Below are positions 52,743-62,013 of a DNA stretch of 64,000 bases, piece by piece (the first letter of the stretch is position 1; each line of letters begins with the position of its first letter). The position numbers and the translations under genes are program-made. The notes beneath the pieces are model-generated. The model did no database searches. It saw only the letters and a program-made list of their open reading frames with translations, and was not told the DNA's origin. This stretch comes from Verrucomicrobiaceae bacterium UBA1938. Lineage in GTDB: Bacteria; Verrucomicrobiota; Verrucomicrobiia; Verrucomicrobiales; Verrucomicrobiaceae. Location: positions 1 through 64,000 of the forward strand of contig DDFC01000002.1 in NCBI GenBank assembly GCA_002336895.1, given 5' to 3'.

Positions 52743-53741
52743 ATGGTCGGAGCCAGTCTCTGTCTGACCGCATGGCTGCTGCTGAAGGTGCCGTCCGGGG
52801 CGGCAGAACTGAACCGGGAATCGCGTCTGACACAACTGCCCGGTCTCCCAGAGGCTGAGCAGCCAGTGAGAGGTGGTGCCTTTGCCCGTGGCCTTTCAGC
52901 GCTGCAGGTACGGGACTACTCGGAGGCTCTGGTGCAGTTTGAGGGGGCCGCCGCAGGTGCCCGGATCGAGTCCACCCCCCACTGCTGGCTGAGCGCCCAG
53001 TTTCAGACCTGCCATGTGCTGAATCTTCTGGGCCGACGGGCCGATGCCATCCGCCGTGCACGCGCGGTGGTGGCGGATTGTGAAGAGGTGCTGGGCGCGG
53101 AAGACCCCATCACCAGCGACGCCCTCCACCATCTGGCCACTCTTTTGAAGCACAATGGCAGCCTGGCCGAGGCTGAGCCGGTCTATGCCCGCAACCTGGC
53201 CGGTCTGGTGGACAAACATGGAGCAGACAGCCTTTTCGCCGCACGTGCCCGCACGCGCCTGGCCAATCTGCTCATGCTCGTAGGCAGGATGGATGAGGCT
53301 GAAGATCACCACCGCAAAGCCCTGGCTGCAGCGCAGACCTCCCTGGGAGATGAGCATGCGGACAACTGCTTTTTTCTCACCCACCTGGCCTACTGTCTTC
53401 ATATTATAGGTCGCAAAAAGACCGAGGCTGGCAGCCTGATGGGCAAAGCCTATGGAATGCTGCAGCAGGATCATCAGCTGGACGCCTCCAGCCTTGGCTC
53501 CATCCTGCGGCGGCAGGCGGAGTTTTTCCGCGACACGCGTCAGCTGGAAAAAGCCCGCCTGGCCGGGCGGCAGTGCCTGACTCGACTGGCTGCCATGGAT
53601 GAGGCGCATCGCGATCGATTCTTCTATTACGACAAGGTCAGGGAGCTCTACCAGTCCATCTTGGAAGCTGACGGCCTGAAGCCCGGGCAGATCAAAATAC
53701 ACCTGGCCGAGGTGGAAAATGGGGCGCGTGAGGAGAGGTAG
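52743..53741 (+). CDS. TPR-repeat protein with N-terminal membrane segment
   Basis: I choose the ATG at 52743 (332 residues); the frame runs further back into the oxidase gene's start. An N-terminal hydrophobic segment (VGASLCLTAWLLLKVPSGAA) is a signal or anchor. At least five tetratricopeptide repeats cover about 40-230 (ADAIRRARAVV; AEAEPVYARNLAGL; DEAEDHHRKALAAA). It probably assembles protein complexes in the periplasm. No specific partner is visible. Confidence 0.75.
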   Translation: MVGASLCLTAWLLLKVPSGAAELNRESRLTQLPGLPEAEQPVRGGAFARGLSALQVRDYSEALVQFEGAAAGARIESTPHCWLSAQFQTCHVLNLLGRRADAIRRARAVVADCEEVLGAEDPITSDALHHLATLLKHNGSLAEAEPVYARNLAGLVDKHGADSLFAARARTRLANLLMLVGRMDEAEDHHRKALAAAQTSLGDEHADNCFFLTHLAYCLHIIGRKKTEAGSLMGKAYGMLQQDHQLDASSLGSILRRQAEFFRDTRQLEKARLAGRQCLTRLAAMDEAHRDRFFYYDKVRELYQSILEADGLKPGQIKIHLAEVENGAREER

Positions 53742-53864
53742 GTCTGAAGCCCATCGGGCAAAAGTCTGCCATGTCAGATCTGCGGTGGATAAAAAGTGAC
53801 CATCCGCCCCCTTTCTTAAGGACGTGCGTTGCCAGTCTGGGCGGGGGATGCAAAAACGGGGGCG

Positions 53865-56066
53865 ATGTTTGTCTCCCGCCTACGCTTTTCCACACTCTCC
53901 CTCTCACTGACCACCCTGCTGGCACTGCATGCCCATGCCGCCGACAAGCTGAAAAAAGAGGATGAGAAGAAAGAACCCGATGAGCTGCCCACGGTGGTGA
54001 TCACGGCTTCCAGAACGGCCACGGAGCAGAAGAAGGTCCCCCAGTCCACGAATGTGGTGGAGCAGAAGCGCATCGAGCACTACCAGGCCACCACACCTTC
54101 TGAAATGCTGCAGGAGCAGCCCGGCGTGTGGGTGAACCAGGTGTCGGCGCAGGGATCCCCGATCATCCGCGGACAGATGGGCAACAAGCTCGTCTATCTC
54201 TGGGACGGCATCCGCATCAACAATGGTGCCATCTTCTCCGGACCGAATCCCTTCTTCAACCAGTTCCCCATCGACTCCGTGGGCCGCATGGAGGTGGTGC
54301 GCGGAGCGGGCTCCGTGCAGTACGGCAGTGACGCCATCGGCGGTGTGATCAATGTCTTCTCCAAGCGCGGTGAATTCTCTGAGAGCCTGAATGTGGGCGG
54401 AGACATCTACTCCCGCTACGGCAGCAACAACTCGGAGTTCACCAGCGCCATCAACACGCACGTCAGCACCAAGGAACTGGCCTTCTCCGCCGGATGGTCC
54501 GCCCAGGATGTGGGGAACTACCACAGCTCATCCGGCCCGTTGCAGCCCACCGGCTTTCATGCCAGCGGCGGCTATGCCAATCTCGCCTGGCGCCCCGTGG
54601 AGGGGCACACCTTCCGCCTCTCCTGGGTGGGCAATGAGCGCACGGATGTGAAGAGCTACGTCCAGTCCCAGCTCAATGCCAATGGCATCCCGCGCATCTA
54701 CAGCCCGCTGGAGCGTCGTGGCATCGTGAAGATGGACTACACCGCCGAGGACCTGGGCTTCCTCAGCAAGGAGCTGAAGGTGTACGGCTACTACCAGTAC
54801 TACGACCAGCTGCGCGAGCGCCGCGTGCAGAGCGCCACCACCTTCAACAACACCATCACCAATGCTGACCAGGACGTGTGGGGTGTGGGCATCCAGAATG
54901 CCGCCACTTTTGGGGAAAACACCCGCCTCGTCATTGGCATGGACTACCGGCATGAGAACCTGTCTTCCTCCCAGATGCTGAATTCACGGGTGCTGGCCAC
55001 TGGGGTCACCACCATCTCGCAGCCTGCGGGGATCACCCCGGATGGCACCTATGCCGTCTTTGACACCTTTGCCACCCTCGACTTCAAGCCTGTGGACCGC
55101 CTGCTGGTGAACATGGGCGCACGCTACGAGAACACACACCTGCGCTCCCGCCCGGAAATCATGGATGTGATCCCCGGTGCCGGCTACTCCCTCAGCGATC
55201 TCATGGCCAACAAGTACTGGAACGCCGTGACCTGGAATGTGGGTGCCGTGTATCAGGTGACGGACACGTTTGACCTCGTGGGCAATGTGGCCACCGGCTA
55301 CCGCACCCCCACCTACAGCGATCTGCTCAGCGCAGGCACGCCCGTCTTCTCCAGTCTCACCGCCTCGCTGCCAAGCACGATGCTCAATCCGGAAAAGAGC
55401 GTGACCTATGAGCTCAGCGCGCGCATGCACACGGAGCGCTTCAATGGATCGCTCACCGGCTATCTGACCCAGCTCCGCGATCTCATCGTCTCCACCACCT
55501 CCGGTACCGTCGTGATCGGCGGCGTGACCTACAATGCCACCCGCAACTCCAACTCCTCCAAAGGCTACATCACCGGGGTGGAGCTGGCTCTGGACTACCA
55601 GCTGGACAAGCACTTCAGCGTCTTTAACAACACCACCTGGACCTACGGCCAGAACCAGTCCCAGGCGGTGCCGCTGCGCTTCATCCCGCCGCTCTACGGC
55701 AGCTTCGGCGTGCGCTTCCAGAGCGAGGAGAAGAAATGGTGGGTGGACGTCTCTGAACTGTGGGCCGGTCCGCTCATCCGCCACAATACGAGCGATGAAA
55801 TCGACGCTGGTTTCTCCACCGACCCGGCGCTGGGCTCTCCCAACACGACCAACAATCTGCCAATCAATCCCAACTTCCAAATCCCAGGTTTCATCGTGAC
55901 GAACATCCGCTCTGGTGTGAAGGTCTGGGAGCAGGGGAACAGCTCCTTCTCACTCACTCTGAATCTGAACAATGTTTTCGACAGCAAATACCGCGAGGCC
56001 TACTCCCAGCAGGAGCGTCAGGCCGCAGGCTTCAACGTGGTCGTGGGCGGACGCCTCACCTTCTAA
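53865..56066 (+). CDS. hmuR: TonB-dependent outer membrane receptor, probable haem receptor (HmuR-like)
   Basis: From the ATG at 53865, 733 residues. Signal peptide to about residue 26; TonB-box-like LPTVVITASR (41-50); plug with IRGQ and YGSDAIGGVINV; then a beta-barrel ending in the terminal Phe (VVVGGRLTF). Haem receptors carry FRAP/NPNL motifs; here the region reads YRTPTYSDL and LNPEKS, consistent but not exact. The gene runs 7 bp into a CobN-like gene, then an ExbB and a DUF2149 gene, exactly the order of hmuRSTU in Porphyromonas and Bacteroides. A cobalamin or other tetrapyrrole substrate remains possible. Confidence 0.8.
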   Translation: MFVSRLRFSTLSLSLTTLLALHAHAADKLKKEDEKKEPDELPTVVITASRTATEQKKVPQSTNVVEQKRIEHYQATTPSEMLQEQPGVWVNQVSAQGSPIIRGQMGNKLVYLWDGIRINNGAIFSGPNPFFNQFPIDSVGRMEVVRGAGSVQYGSDAIGGVINVFSKRGEFSESLNVGGDIYSRYGSNNSEFTSAINTHVSTKELAFSAGWSAQDVGNYHSSSGPLQPTGFHASGGYANLAWRPVEGHTFRLSWVGNERTDVKSYVQSQLNANGIPRIYSPLERRGIVKMDYTAEDLGFLSKELKVYGYYQYYDQLRERRVQSATTFNNTITNADQDVWGVGIQNAATFGENTRLVIGMDYRHENLSSSQMLNSRVLATGVTTISQPAGITPDGTYAVFDTFATLDFKPVDRLLVNMGARYENTHLRSRPEIMDVIPGAGYSLSDLMANKYWNAVTWNVGAVYQVTDTFDLVGNVATGYRTPTYSDLLSAGTPVFSSLTASLPSTMLNPEKSVTYELSARMHTERFNGSLTGYLTQLRDLIVSTTSGTVVIGGVTYNATRNSNSSKGYITGVELALDYQLDKHFSVFNNTTWTYGQNQSQAVPLRFIPPLYGSFGVRFQSEEKKWWVDVSELWAGPLIRHNTSDEIDAGFSTDPALGSPNTTNNLPINPNFQIPGFIVTNIRSGVKVWEQGNSSFSLTLNLNNVFDSKYREAYSQQERQAAGFNVVVGGRLTF

Positions 56067-56073
56067 GATTCGC

Positions 56074-59000
56074 ATGCGTGGTATTCTCTGGTGGCTGGGG
56101 TGTTTTCTGGTGCTCGCACTCCGGCTCCCGGCTGCTGAGCCGCTGGACTGGGCCTTCATCGGCATCTGGGACCGCTCCATGCCGCAGGTGGAGGCCGCCT
56201 GCCGCGAGAACGGCATCAAGGCCTCCTTTTTCAAAGGCCAGGCCTTTAATGAAACACAGAAGGATGCGAATGCTGCACGCTACCGCATCGTCTTTGTGCT
56301 CAATCTGGAGGCCGAGCAGGCTCCAGCGCTGACGCAGCTGCTGCAGAAAGCTCGCACTCTGAATCCTGAGCAGCGCGTGATCCCGCTGGATGCGCGCGGC
56401 AGCCAGATGGATCTGGAAAAAGCGGGGCTGCTGCTCAAGGACGAGGCCGTGCCAGCCTACTGGCGGCCCAATGGCACGGTGAATGTGCGCCGTCTGATCC
56501 GCTACTGCATGGTGAAGCACTGCGGGCAGCCGGGAGAGATCGAGCCCCCTGTGCTCATTCCGGATTCAGGCTACTACGATCCGGCACGAGAGGAATCCTT
56601 TGCCGAGATCGGCGAACTCATTGCTTTCAAACGCGGCAAGCAGCGCTGGGTGGAAGGTGCCTCTGTGGCGGTGCTGGTGCTGCAGCAGTCGTTTTGGATC
56701 ACGCATGATCTGAAAGTCATCGATGCCCAGATTGAAGCGCTGGAAAAGCATGGGCTCAATGTGGTGCCGGTGTTTGGAGATCGTGAGGCGCAGGTGACGA
56801 AGCTGGTGCAGGCCGCCAAGCCCACCATCCTCATTGAGGACCGACATGGCGCCATGTGGCAGAGCACGGCGCTGCTCAAGGAACTGAACGCGCCCTACCT
56901 GCGCCCCATCTCCATGCTGGCCACCACGAATGAGGAATGGCTTAAGGATCCACGCGGGCTCTCGCACCGGGATGTTGGCATGTTCATGGCGCTGCAGGAA
57001 TCCTGGGGCACCATCGAGCCCGTGGTGGTGGGAGGCTTGAAGGAGAACATCCAGGGCTTCCGCCTGCATGAGCCGATCCCGGACCGCATCGAGGCCTTTG
57101 CCGCACGCGCCGCACGCTGGGCCGCGCTGCGCCGGAAGGGCAATGCGGAGAAGAAGATCGCGCTCATCTATTACAACAAAGGACTGGGCCAGGATGACCT
57201 CATGCGCGGCAGCCCCACCGGCGGCTTTCTGGATGCGCCGGAGAGCTTCATGCGCTTCCTGCCGAAAATGAAGGAGGCGGGCTTTACCCTCAAGGACACA
57301 CCGGCAGACTCCAAGGCACTCATTGCAGCGATGAAACGCGGCGGCCGCAACATCGGCCCCTGGGCGCAGGGAGATCTGGAAAAGCTCGTGGATGAAGGTC
57401 AGCCTGTGCTGGTGCCGCTGCATCAGTATGAGGAGTGGTTTAACACCAAGCTGAGCGAGCCTGCGCGCAAGGTGATGGTGGAGAAGTTTGGCCCGCCGCC
57501 CGGGCGCATCATGGTGGTGAAGCGGAATGGTGAGCCGCACATCGTGCTGCCACGGATCGAGATGGGGAACCTCGTGCTCATGCCACAGCCTGAGCGTGGC
57601 GAGAAGCAGGATGAGAACCTGCTGCACAACCGCGATGTGCCGCCGCCGCACAACTACCTGGCCTTCTACTGGTGGCTGGATCAGCAGTACCATGCGGATG
57701 CCATCGTGCACTGGGGCACGCACGGCACGCTGGAGCTGATGCCCGGCAAGGAGGCCGGTCTTTCCAAGGACTGCTGGAGCGACATCTGCGCCGGGCACAT
57801 GCCGGTGGTGAACCTGTGGATCACCGACAACCTGGGCGAGGCCACGCTCTCACGCCGCCGCTCCTACGCCGCGCTGGTGGACCACATGCCGCCACCCACA
57901 CTGGCCGCAGGTCTGGATGAGGAGTTTAAAAATCTGCACGAGGACATCCACAAATACCGCACGCTGGAAGATGGCCTGCTGAAGGAGGAATACCGCAAGC
58001 GCATCAGCCAGCAGGCGCGGGATGCCAGTCTGCATGGCGCTGCGGGCTCGGCGGAGGCCGTGCTGGATGACGCCGCTGTCACCCGGCTGGATGAGCATCT
58101 GCACAATCTCTTTGAATCACGCACGCCGCTGCGTCTGCATGTACTCGGGGAGGGGCCGCATGATTCCGAGATGGTGCCGTATCTGACGCAGATTCTTGGG
58201 GAGCCTTTTCTTGACCACCTGGCAGCCACGCGTGGGATTCACCGCGCCGCTTTGGAGCACAAGAAGGAAGACCGCGCGGCTGCGGCGGAGTTTCTGCGCG
58301 CTGCTTTGGATGGGCCTCCGCCTGCCGATGTGCGCATGACAGCGGAGCTGGAGAACGACCTGTCCTTTGCGCGGGATGTACGCGCCCGATTGCAGGATGC
58401 AGGCAAGGAGCATGCCGGACTCATTACGGCCTTGAGCGGCCACTACATGGAGCCGGGACCCGGGCCTGATCCTATACGCAATCCGGCCACGGCTCCTGGC
58501 GGGCGCAATCTGTACTCGCTCAATCCCGAGGAGATCCCGACACGCCCCGCGTGGGAAACCGCGCGCAAGCTGGTGGATGAACTGCTGCGCACACGCAAGC
58601 CCAAGAAGATCGCGATGGATCTCAACGGCATGGAAACCATGCGCGACTTTGGCGTCATGGAGGGGCAGATCCTGGCGCTGCTTGGGGTGCGCCCGATCTG
58701 GAACCAGAACAACCTCGTGATCGATGTGGAGCTGATTCCCGCCGAGGAGCTGAAGCGGCAGCGCGTGGAGGTCTTCATCGCCATGGGCGGGCAGTACAAG
58801 GAGAATTTCCCCACCCGCGTGGCCTTGCTGGACAAGGCCGTGCGCATGGCCGCCGCCGCACCTGAAAACGAAAACCCCGTGCGCGATGCCGTGGCCGCCA
58901 CCAGGGAGCGCCTGCTCAGGCGCGGATACTCCGGTGCGCGGGCCGATCAGTTTGCCGCCGCGCGCATCTTTGGCACCAAGCCCGGAAACATGAGCGGCAC

Positions 59001-60021
59001 GAACATCCTCTACCTCGTGCCGCGCTCCGGCGTGTGGGACAAGGACGATGAGATCACCGATGTGTACACGGACAGCATGAGCTTTGTGTACACCCAGGAC
59101 ACCTGGGGCGAGAAGGTGGACGGGCTCTACGAGGAGGCGCTGCAAAACACCGACACCGTGCTGCGCGTGTGGGCCTCCAACATGACCAGCCAGCTCTCCA
59201 ACCACCACGCCTACGAATATCTTGGCGGCCTGAGCATGGCGGTGACCAAGATCACCGGCAAATCGCCCGCCGCCGTTATCTCCGATGTGCGTGATCCCAG
59301 CGGGGCACGCGTGCGCGACTTTGAGGAAGTGCTGGCGTCCAACCTGAAATCCGAGCTGCTCAACCGCCGCTGGCTGGAGGGCATGAAGTCGCATGACTAC
59401 GCCGGGGCGGGGCACATCTCTGAACTGGTGAAAAACACCTTCGGCTGGTCCGTGACACGGCGTGGGAGCATCACGCAGGAAACGTGGAATGAAGTCTATG
59501 ACGTGCTGGTGAAGGACAAGCACAACCTCAAGCTGCCCGAGTGGTTTGAGCGCGTGTCTCCGCATGCCATGCAGGAGATCAGCGCCACACTGATCGAGGC
59601 CGCGCGCAAGGATCTGTGGAAGGCCACGCCTGAGCAGGTGCGCACGCTGGCGGAGATCTATGCGCGCTCGGTCAATGCGCATGGCGACTCCGGCGGTCTC
59701 GTCAGCGGCGGGAATACACGCATGGCGGATTTTGTGAATGCGAAGCTTACGGCACCCGGAGATCAGGAAGGCGCGGCGCTGGCACAGGAGATGCGTGCCA
59801 AGCTGCAGCAGAGCGCCGAGCCTACGCCCACTGCGGCTGAAAAGGTCAGCGGTACTCAGATCAGCCAGAAGAGCCAGCCGACCGCATCCGCTGAGAAGCC
59901 GCCGCAGCCCGAGGGCACGGTGCTGCAGCCGACGTGGAATGCATTCGCCTGGTTGATCGGAGCCGCAGCTGTGCTTCTGATGATGCTCGGCTTCTTCAAG
60001 AAGGCCGGGTCCACGACATGA
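56074..60021 (+). CDS. hmuS: Membrane-anchored CobN/HmuS-like chelatase
   Basis: From the ATG at 56074, 1315 residues (7 bp after the receptor). A signal peptide (MRGILWWLGCFLVLALRLPAA) and a C-terminal transmembrane helix (about 1290-1308) place the bulk in the periplasm, unlike cytosolic CobN. The body is CobN-like, with HWGTHGTLELMPGKEAGLS (about 560) and NNLVIDVELIPAEELKRQR (about 880). In Bacteroidota, HmuS has been proposed to pull iron out of haem. There are no CobS or CobT ATPases nearby, which argues against cobalt insertion in cobalamin synthesis. The stop overlaps the ExbB start by four bases. Confidence 0.85.
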   Translation: MRGILWWLGCFLVLALRLPAAEPLDWAFIGIWDRSMPQVEAACRENGIKASFFKGQAFNETQKDANAARYRIVFVLNLEAEQAPALTQLLQKARTLNPEQRVIPLDARGSQMDLEKAGLLLKDEAVPAYWRPNGTVNVRRLIRYCMVKHCGQPGEIEPPVLIPDSGYYDPAREESFAEIGELIAFKRGKQRWVEGASVAVLVLQQSFWITHDLKVIDAQIEALEKHGLNVVPVFGDREAQVTKLVQAAKPTILIEDRHGAMWQSTALLKELNAPYLRPISMLATTNEEWLKDPRGLSHRDVGMFMALQESWGTIEPVVVGGLKENIQGFRLHEPIPDRIEAFAARAARWAALRRKGNAEKKIALIYYNKGLGQDDLMRGSPTGGFLDAPESFMRFLPKMKEAGFTLKDTPADSKALIAAMKRGGRNIGPWAQGDLEKLVDEGQPVLVPLHQYEEWFNTKLSEPARKVMVEKFGPPPGRIMVVKRNGEPHIVLPRIEMGNLVLMPQPERGEKQDENLLHNRDVPPPHNYLAFYWWLDQQYHADAIVHWGTHGTLELMPGKEAGLSKDCWSDICAGHMPVVNLWITDNLGEATLSRRRSYAALVDHMPPPTLAAGLDEEFKNLHEDIHKYRTLEDGLLKEEYRKRISQQARDASLHGAAGSAEAVLDDAAVTRLDEHLHNLFESRTPLRLHVLGEGPHDSEMVPYLTQILGEPFLDHLAATRGIHRAALEHKKEDRAAAAEFLRAALDGPPPADVRMTAELENDLSFARDVRARLQDAGKEHAGLITALSGHYMEPGPGPDPIRNPATAPGGRNLYSLNPEEIPTRPAWETARKLVDELLRTRKPKKIAMDLNGMETMRDFGVMEGQILALLGVRPIWNQNNLVIDVELIPAEELKRQRVEVFIAMGGQYKENFPTRVALLDKAVRMAAAAPENENPVRDAVAATRERLLRRGYSGARADQFAAARIFGTKPGNMSGTNILYLVPRSGVWDKDDEITDVYTDSMSFVYTQDTWGEKVDGLYEEALQNTDTVLRVWASNMTSQLSNHHAYEYLGGLSMAVTKITGKSPAAVISDVRDPSGARVRDFEEVLASNLKSELLNRRWLEGMKSHDYAGAGHISELVKNTFGWSVTRRGSITQETWNEVYDVLVKDKHNLKLPEWFERVSPHAMQEISATLIEAARKDLWKATPEQVRTLAEIYARSVNAHGDSGGLVSGGNTRMADFVNAKLTAPGDQEGAALAQEMRAKLQQSAEPTPTAAEKVSGTQISQKSQPTASAEKPPQPEGTVLQPTWNAFAWLIGAAAVLLMMLGFFKKAGSTT

Positions 60022-60617
60022 AGCTGCTCGAACAACTCCTTTCCCTGATCTCCGAAGCGGTGCTGCTGCCCACACTGGCAGCCATCGTCATCCTCGTGGG
60101 CTGGAGCGCCATGCTGCTGGGCGGGCTGCTGCGAGAGTGGCTGGGGCGCAGCCACACGGCGTCCATCCTGTCCCAGCTCCGCCGTGCGCATGTGGAGGGC
60201 GGAGATCAGGTGCGGCTGCTGCAAATTCTGAGCACCGCCAGCAGCGGCCTCCCGGCACGGCTGCACCAGCTGCTGGGCCAGTGGGGCGGAGCAGGGGAGC
60301 TGGCGCATTGCCTGGTGGATCTGGAAATCGAGACAGCCACCGCGCTTTCCCGCCTGACGTGGATGACGCGCATCGCCCCTATGCTCGGGCTCATGGGCAC
60401 GCTCATTCCGCTGGGGCCTGCACTCACGGGGCTGGCATCGGGAGATCTGGCCACGCTTTCCAGCAATCTCGTGGTGGCCTTCACCGCCACGGTGGTGGGT
60501 GTGCTGCTGGGCTGCTGCTCCTACACGATGAACCTCGTGCGGAAGAACTGGTATCAGAGTGATCTCAGCACGCTGGAGCATCTTTTCATCAACGCCAGCC
60601 GTCCCGCCATGCCATGA
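60018..60617 (+). CDS. hmuT: MotA/TolQ/ExbB-type proton channel protein (HmuT-like)
   Basis: A 199-residue membrane protein overlapping hmuS by four bases. Two or three hydrophobic segments: N-terminal (about 12-35) and the MotA/ExbB core with RIAPMLGLMGTLIPLGPAL and VVAFTATVVGVLLGCCSYT. It is much shorter than the A subunit at 0.3 kb. In the hmu operon it likely forms a proton-driven motor with the DUF2149 protein, powering the receptor or chelatase. Confidence 0.88.
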   Translation: MKLLEQLLSLISEAVLLPTLAAIVILVGWSAMLLGGLLREWLGRSHTASILSQLRRAHVEGGDQVRLLQILSTASSGLPARLHQLLGQWGGAGELAHCLVDLEIETATALSRLTWMTRIAPMLGLMGTLIPLGPALTGLASGDLATLSSNLVVAFTATVVGVLLGCCSYTMNLVRKNWYQSDLSTLEHLFINASRPAMP

Positions 60618-60931
60618 AAAAGCGCCTCTGGGACGACTCCGAAGGCGACGATCCCGCCACCGGCCTGATCAATCTCTTCGATGTCTGGATCGCCTTTGCC
60701 GCAGCCCTGCTGCTTGCCGTGGTGAGCTATTTCAACCTTCCCAAACCGGCTGCCGCTGCTGATTCACAGGCTGACAAATCCCCTACGGCAGAAGCCATCG
60801 ACGCCGCCCGCATGAAGGTGGAGCGCTTTCAGGAAAGCACCGCCAGCAAGAGCGGCGAGGGCGAGCGCCTGGGGACTGCCTACCGCCTGAAGTCCGGCGA
60901 GATCATCTACGTGCGCGACAAGCAGAAGTGA
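60614..60931 (+). CDS. hmuU: DUF2149 protein (HmuU-like)
   Basis: A 105-residue protein with a single N-terminal helix (about 18-40). LINLFDVWIAFAAALLL puts Asp23 in the membrane, corresponding to the ExbD/MotB Asp. A short periplasmic part ends in YRLKSGEIIYVRDK. It overlaps the upstream ExbB gene by four bases. DUF2149 proteins are found beside CobN-like and ExbB genes in Bacteroidota and methanogens. It is the last member of the operon. Confidence 0.88.
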   Translation: MKKRLWDDSEGDDPATGLINLFDVWIAFAAALLLAVVSYFNLPKPAAAADSQADKSPTAEAIDAARMKVERFQESTASKSGEGERLGTAYRLKSGEIIYVRDKQK

Positions 60932-61085
60932 AAGACGATGCGGGTGCCTGCTGATCTGACCTAGGCTTTGCCAGCTTTGGCCAAAGGTTCTTATTGCGGT
61001 TTTTGCCGAGGGCAGCACTGTTGGAAGCGATTCATTTTCTCATTCACAGCCACCTGATTTGAAACAGACCGACCTGTCATCCACC

Positions 61086-61946
61086 ATGCCTCAGCCTGCA
61101 GCGGGGAACCTCCCGAGGGCGGTTCTCCTGGTGGTGCTCTGTCTGGTGTGTGCAGGCATGGCGTCTGCACAAGAGCCGGTGCAGGAGCAGGCTCCGGAGG
61201 CTGCGCAGCCGGAGATATTTGAAGTCCCCAAGGCCTACCCTCTTGACCGCTATGAGGCGGGCTGGAACAAAAACCCCTTCACGCTGAAGACCGCGCCCAC
61301 CGTGGTGGATCAGGACTCCTTTGCCAAAGATCTCGCCATCGGTTCCTACTTTGGAGATGCCAAGGACCCCACCGTCGTGGTGGTCAATACCAAGACCGGC
61401 AAGCGCACCTCGCTGAAAAAATCGCAGTCAGAAGGAAAGGATGGCATGCAGCTCAAGGAGCTGAAGATCGGCAGCACCCGCAAGGACGTCGTGGCGGAGG
61501 TGACGATGGGCAGCCAGACAGCCGAGGTGAAATTTGACAATGACTACCTGAAACAGGTGGCCGGTGCTGATGCCGCCAGGGGTGGGCAGCAGGTGCCCGG
61601 GGCCGGTGGTGTGCCCGGCCAGCAGCGTCCGGGGGGCATGCCTCCTGGGCAGCAGCAGAACCGAGGACCGATAGGGCCGGGCGGTGTACAAGCTGCCAAT
61701 CAAAATCCGCGTGTGCAGATGCCCCAAATGCCGCAGGTGCCACAAGGAAACGCCATGGGAGTTCCCGGAGGTGCGCCCATCGTGCAACCGCCCGCCGCCG
61801 TGTCTGCGGCCAATCGCTCCATTGGCACTGTCAATGCCACGCCACAGCAGTCTGCGTCCGCCCCGGTGGCAAATACGGGCGAGGTGCCTGTGGTCACACG
61901 CCGTCGTCTGATCACGCCTGCCACTCCCGCTGCCGGCACACAGTGA
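61086..61946 (+). CDS. Secreted protein of unknown function with Gly/Pro/Gln-rich tail
   Basis: I place the start at the ATG at 61086 (286 residues) because a TTG at 61059 adds an unlikely extension. Signal peptide to about 28. A folded domain (about 45-160) contains PFTLKTAPTVV and ELKIGSTRKDVVAEV, strands that resemble GspC/PilP-type secretion or pilus periplasmic domains, although I would not rely on that. The last 130 residues are low complexity, rich in Gly, Pro and Gln, like a flexible surface linker. It follows hmuU by 154 bp and precedes thrS. Confidence 0.55.
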   Translation: MPQPAAGNLPRAVLLVVLCLVCAGMASAQEPVQEQAPEAAQPEIFEVPKAYPLDRYEAGWNKNPFTLKTAPTVVDQDSFAKDLAIGSYFGDAKDPTVVVVNTKTGKRTSLKKSQSEGKDGMQLKELKIGSTRKDVVAEVTMGSQTAEVKFDNDYLKQVAGADAARGGQQVPGAGGVPGQQRPGGMPPGQQQNRGPIGPGGVQAANQNPRVQMPQMPQVPQGNAMGVPGGAPIVQPPAAVSAANRSIGTVNATPQQSASAPVANTGEVPVVTRRRLITPATPAAGTQ

Positions 61947-62013
61947 TCCGCTGCAGACGGTTTACTGAGGGATCGTGCAGTTAATCACCTTGAATCCCGT
62001 CGTGTCCTGAGGC

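Noticed and set aside
53742..53864. Search for a Fur box or cobalamin riboswitch upstream of the TonB receptor
   Set aside because: The 123-bp gap is too short for a cobalamin riboswitch and no clear 19-bp Fur palindrome was seen; the lack of an iron box does not exclude other control.
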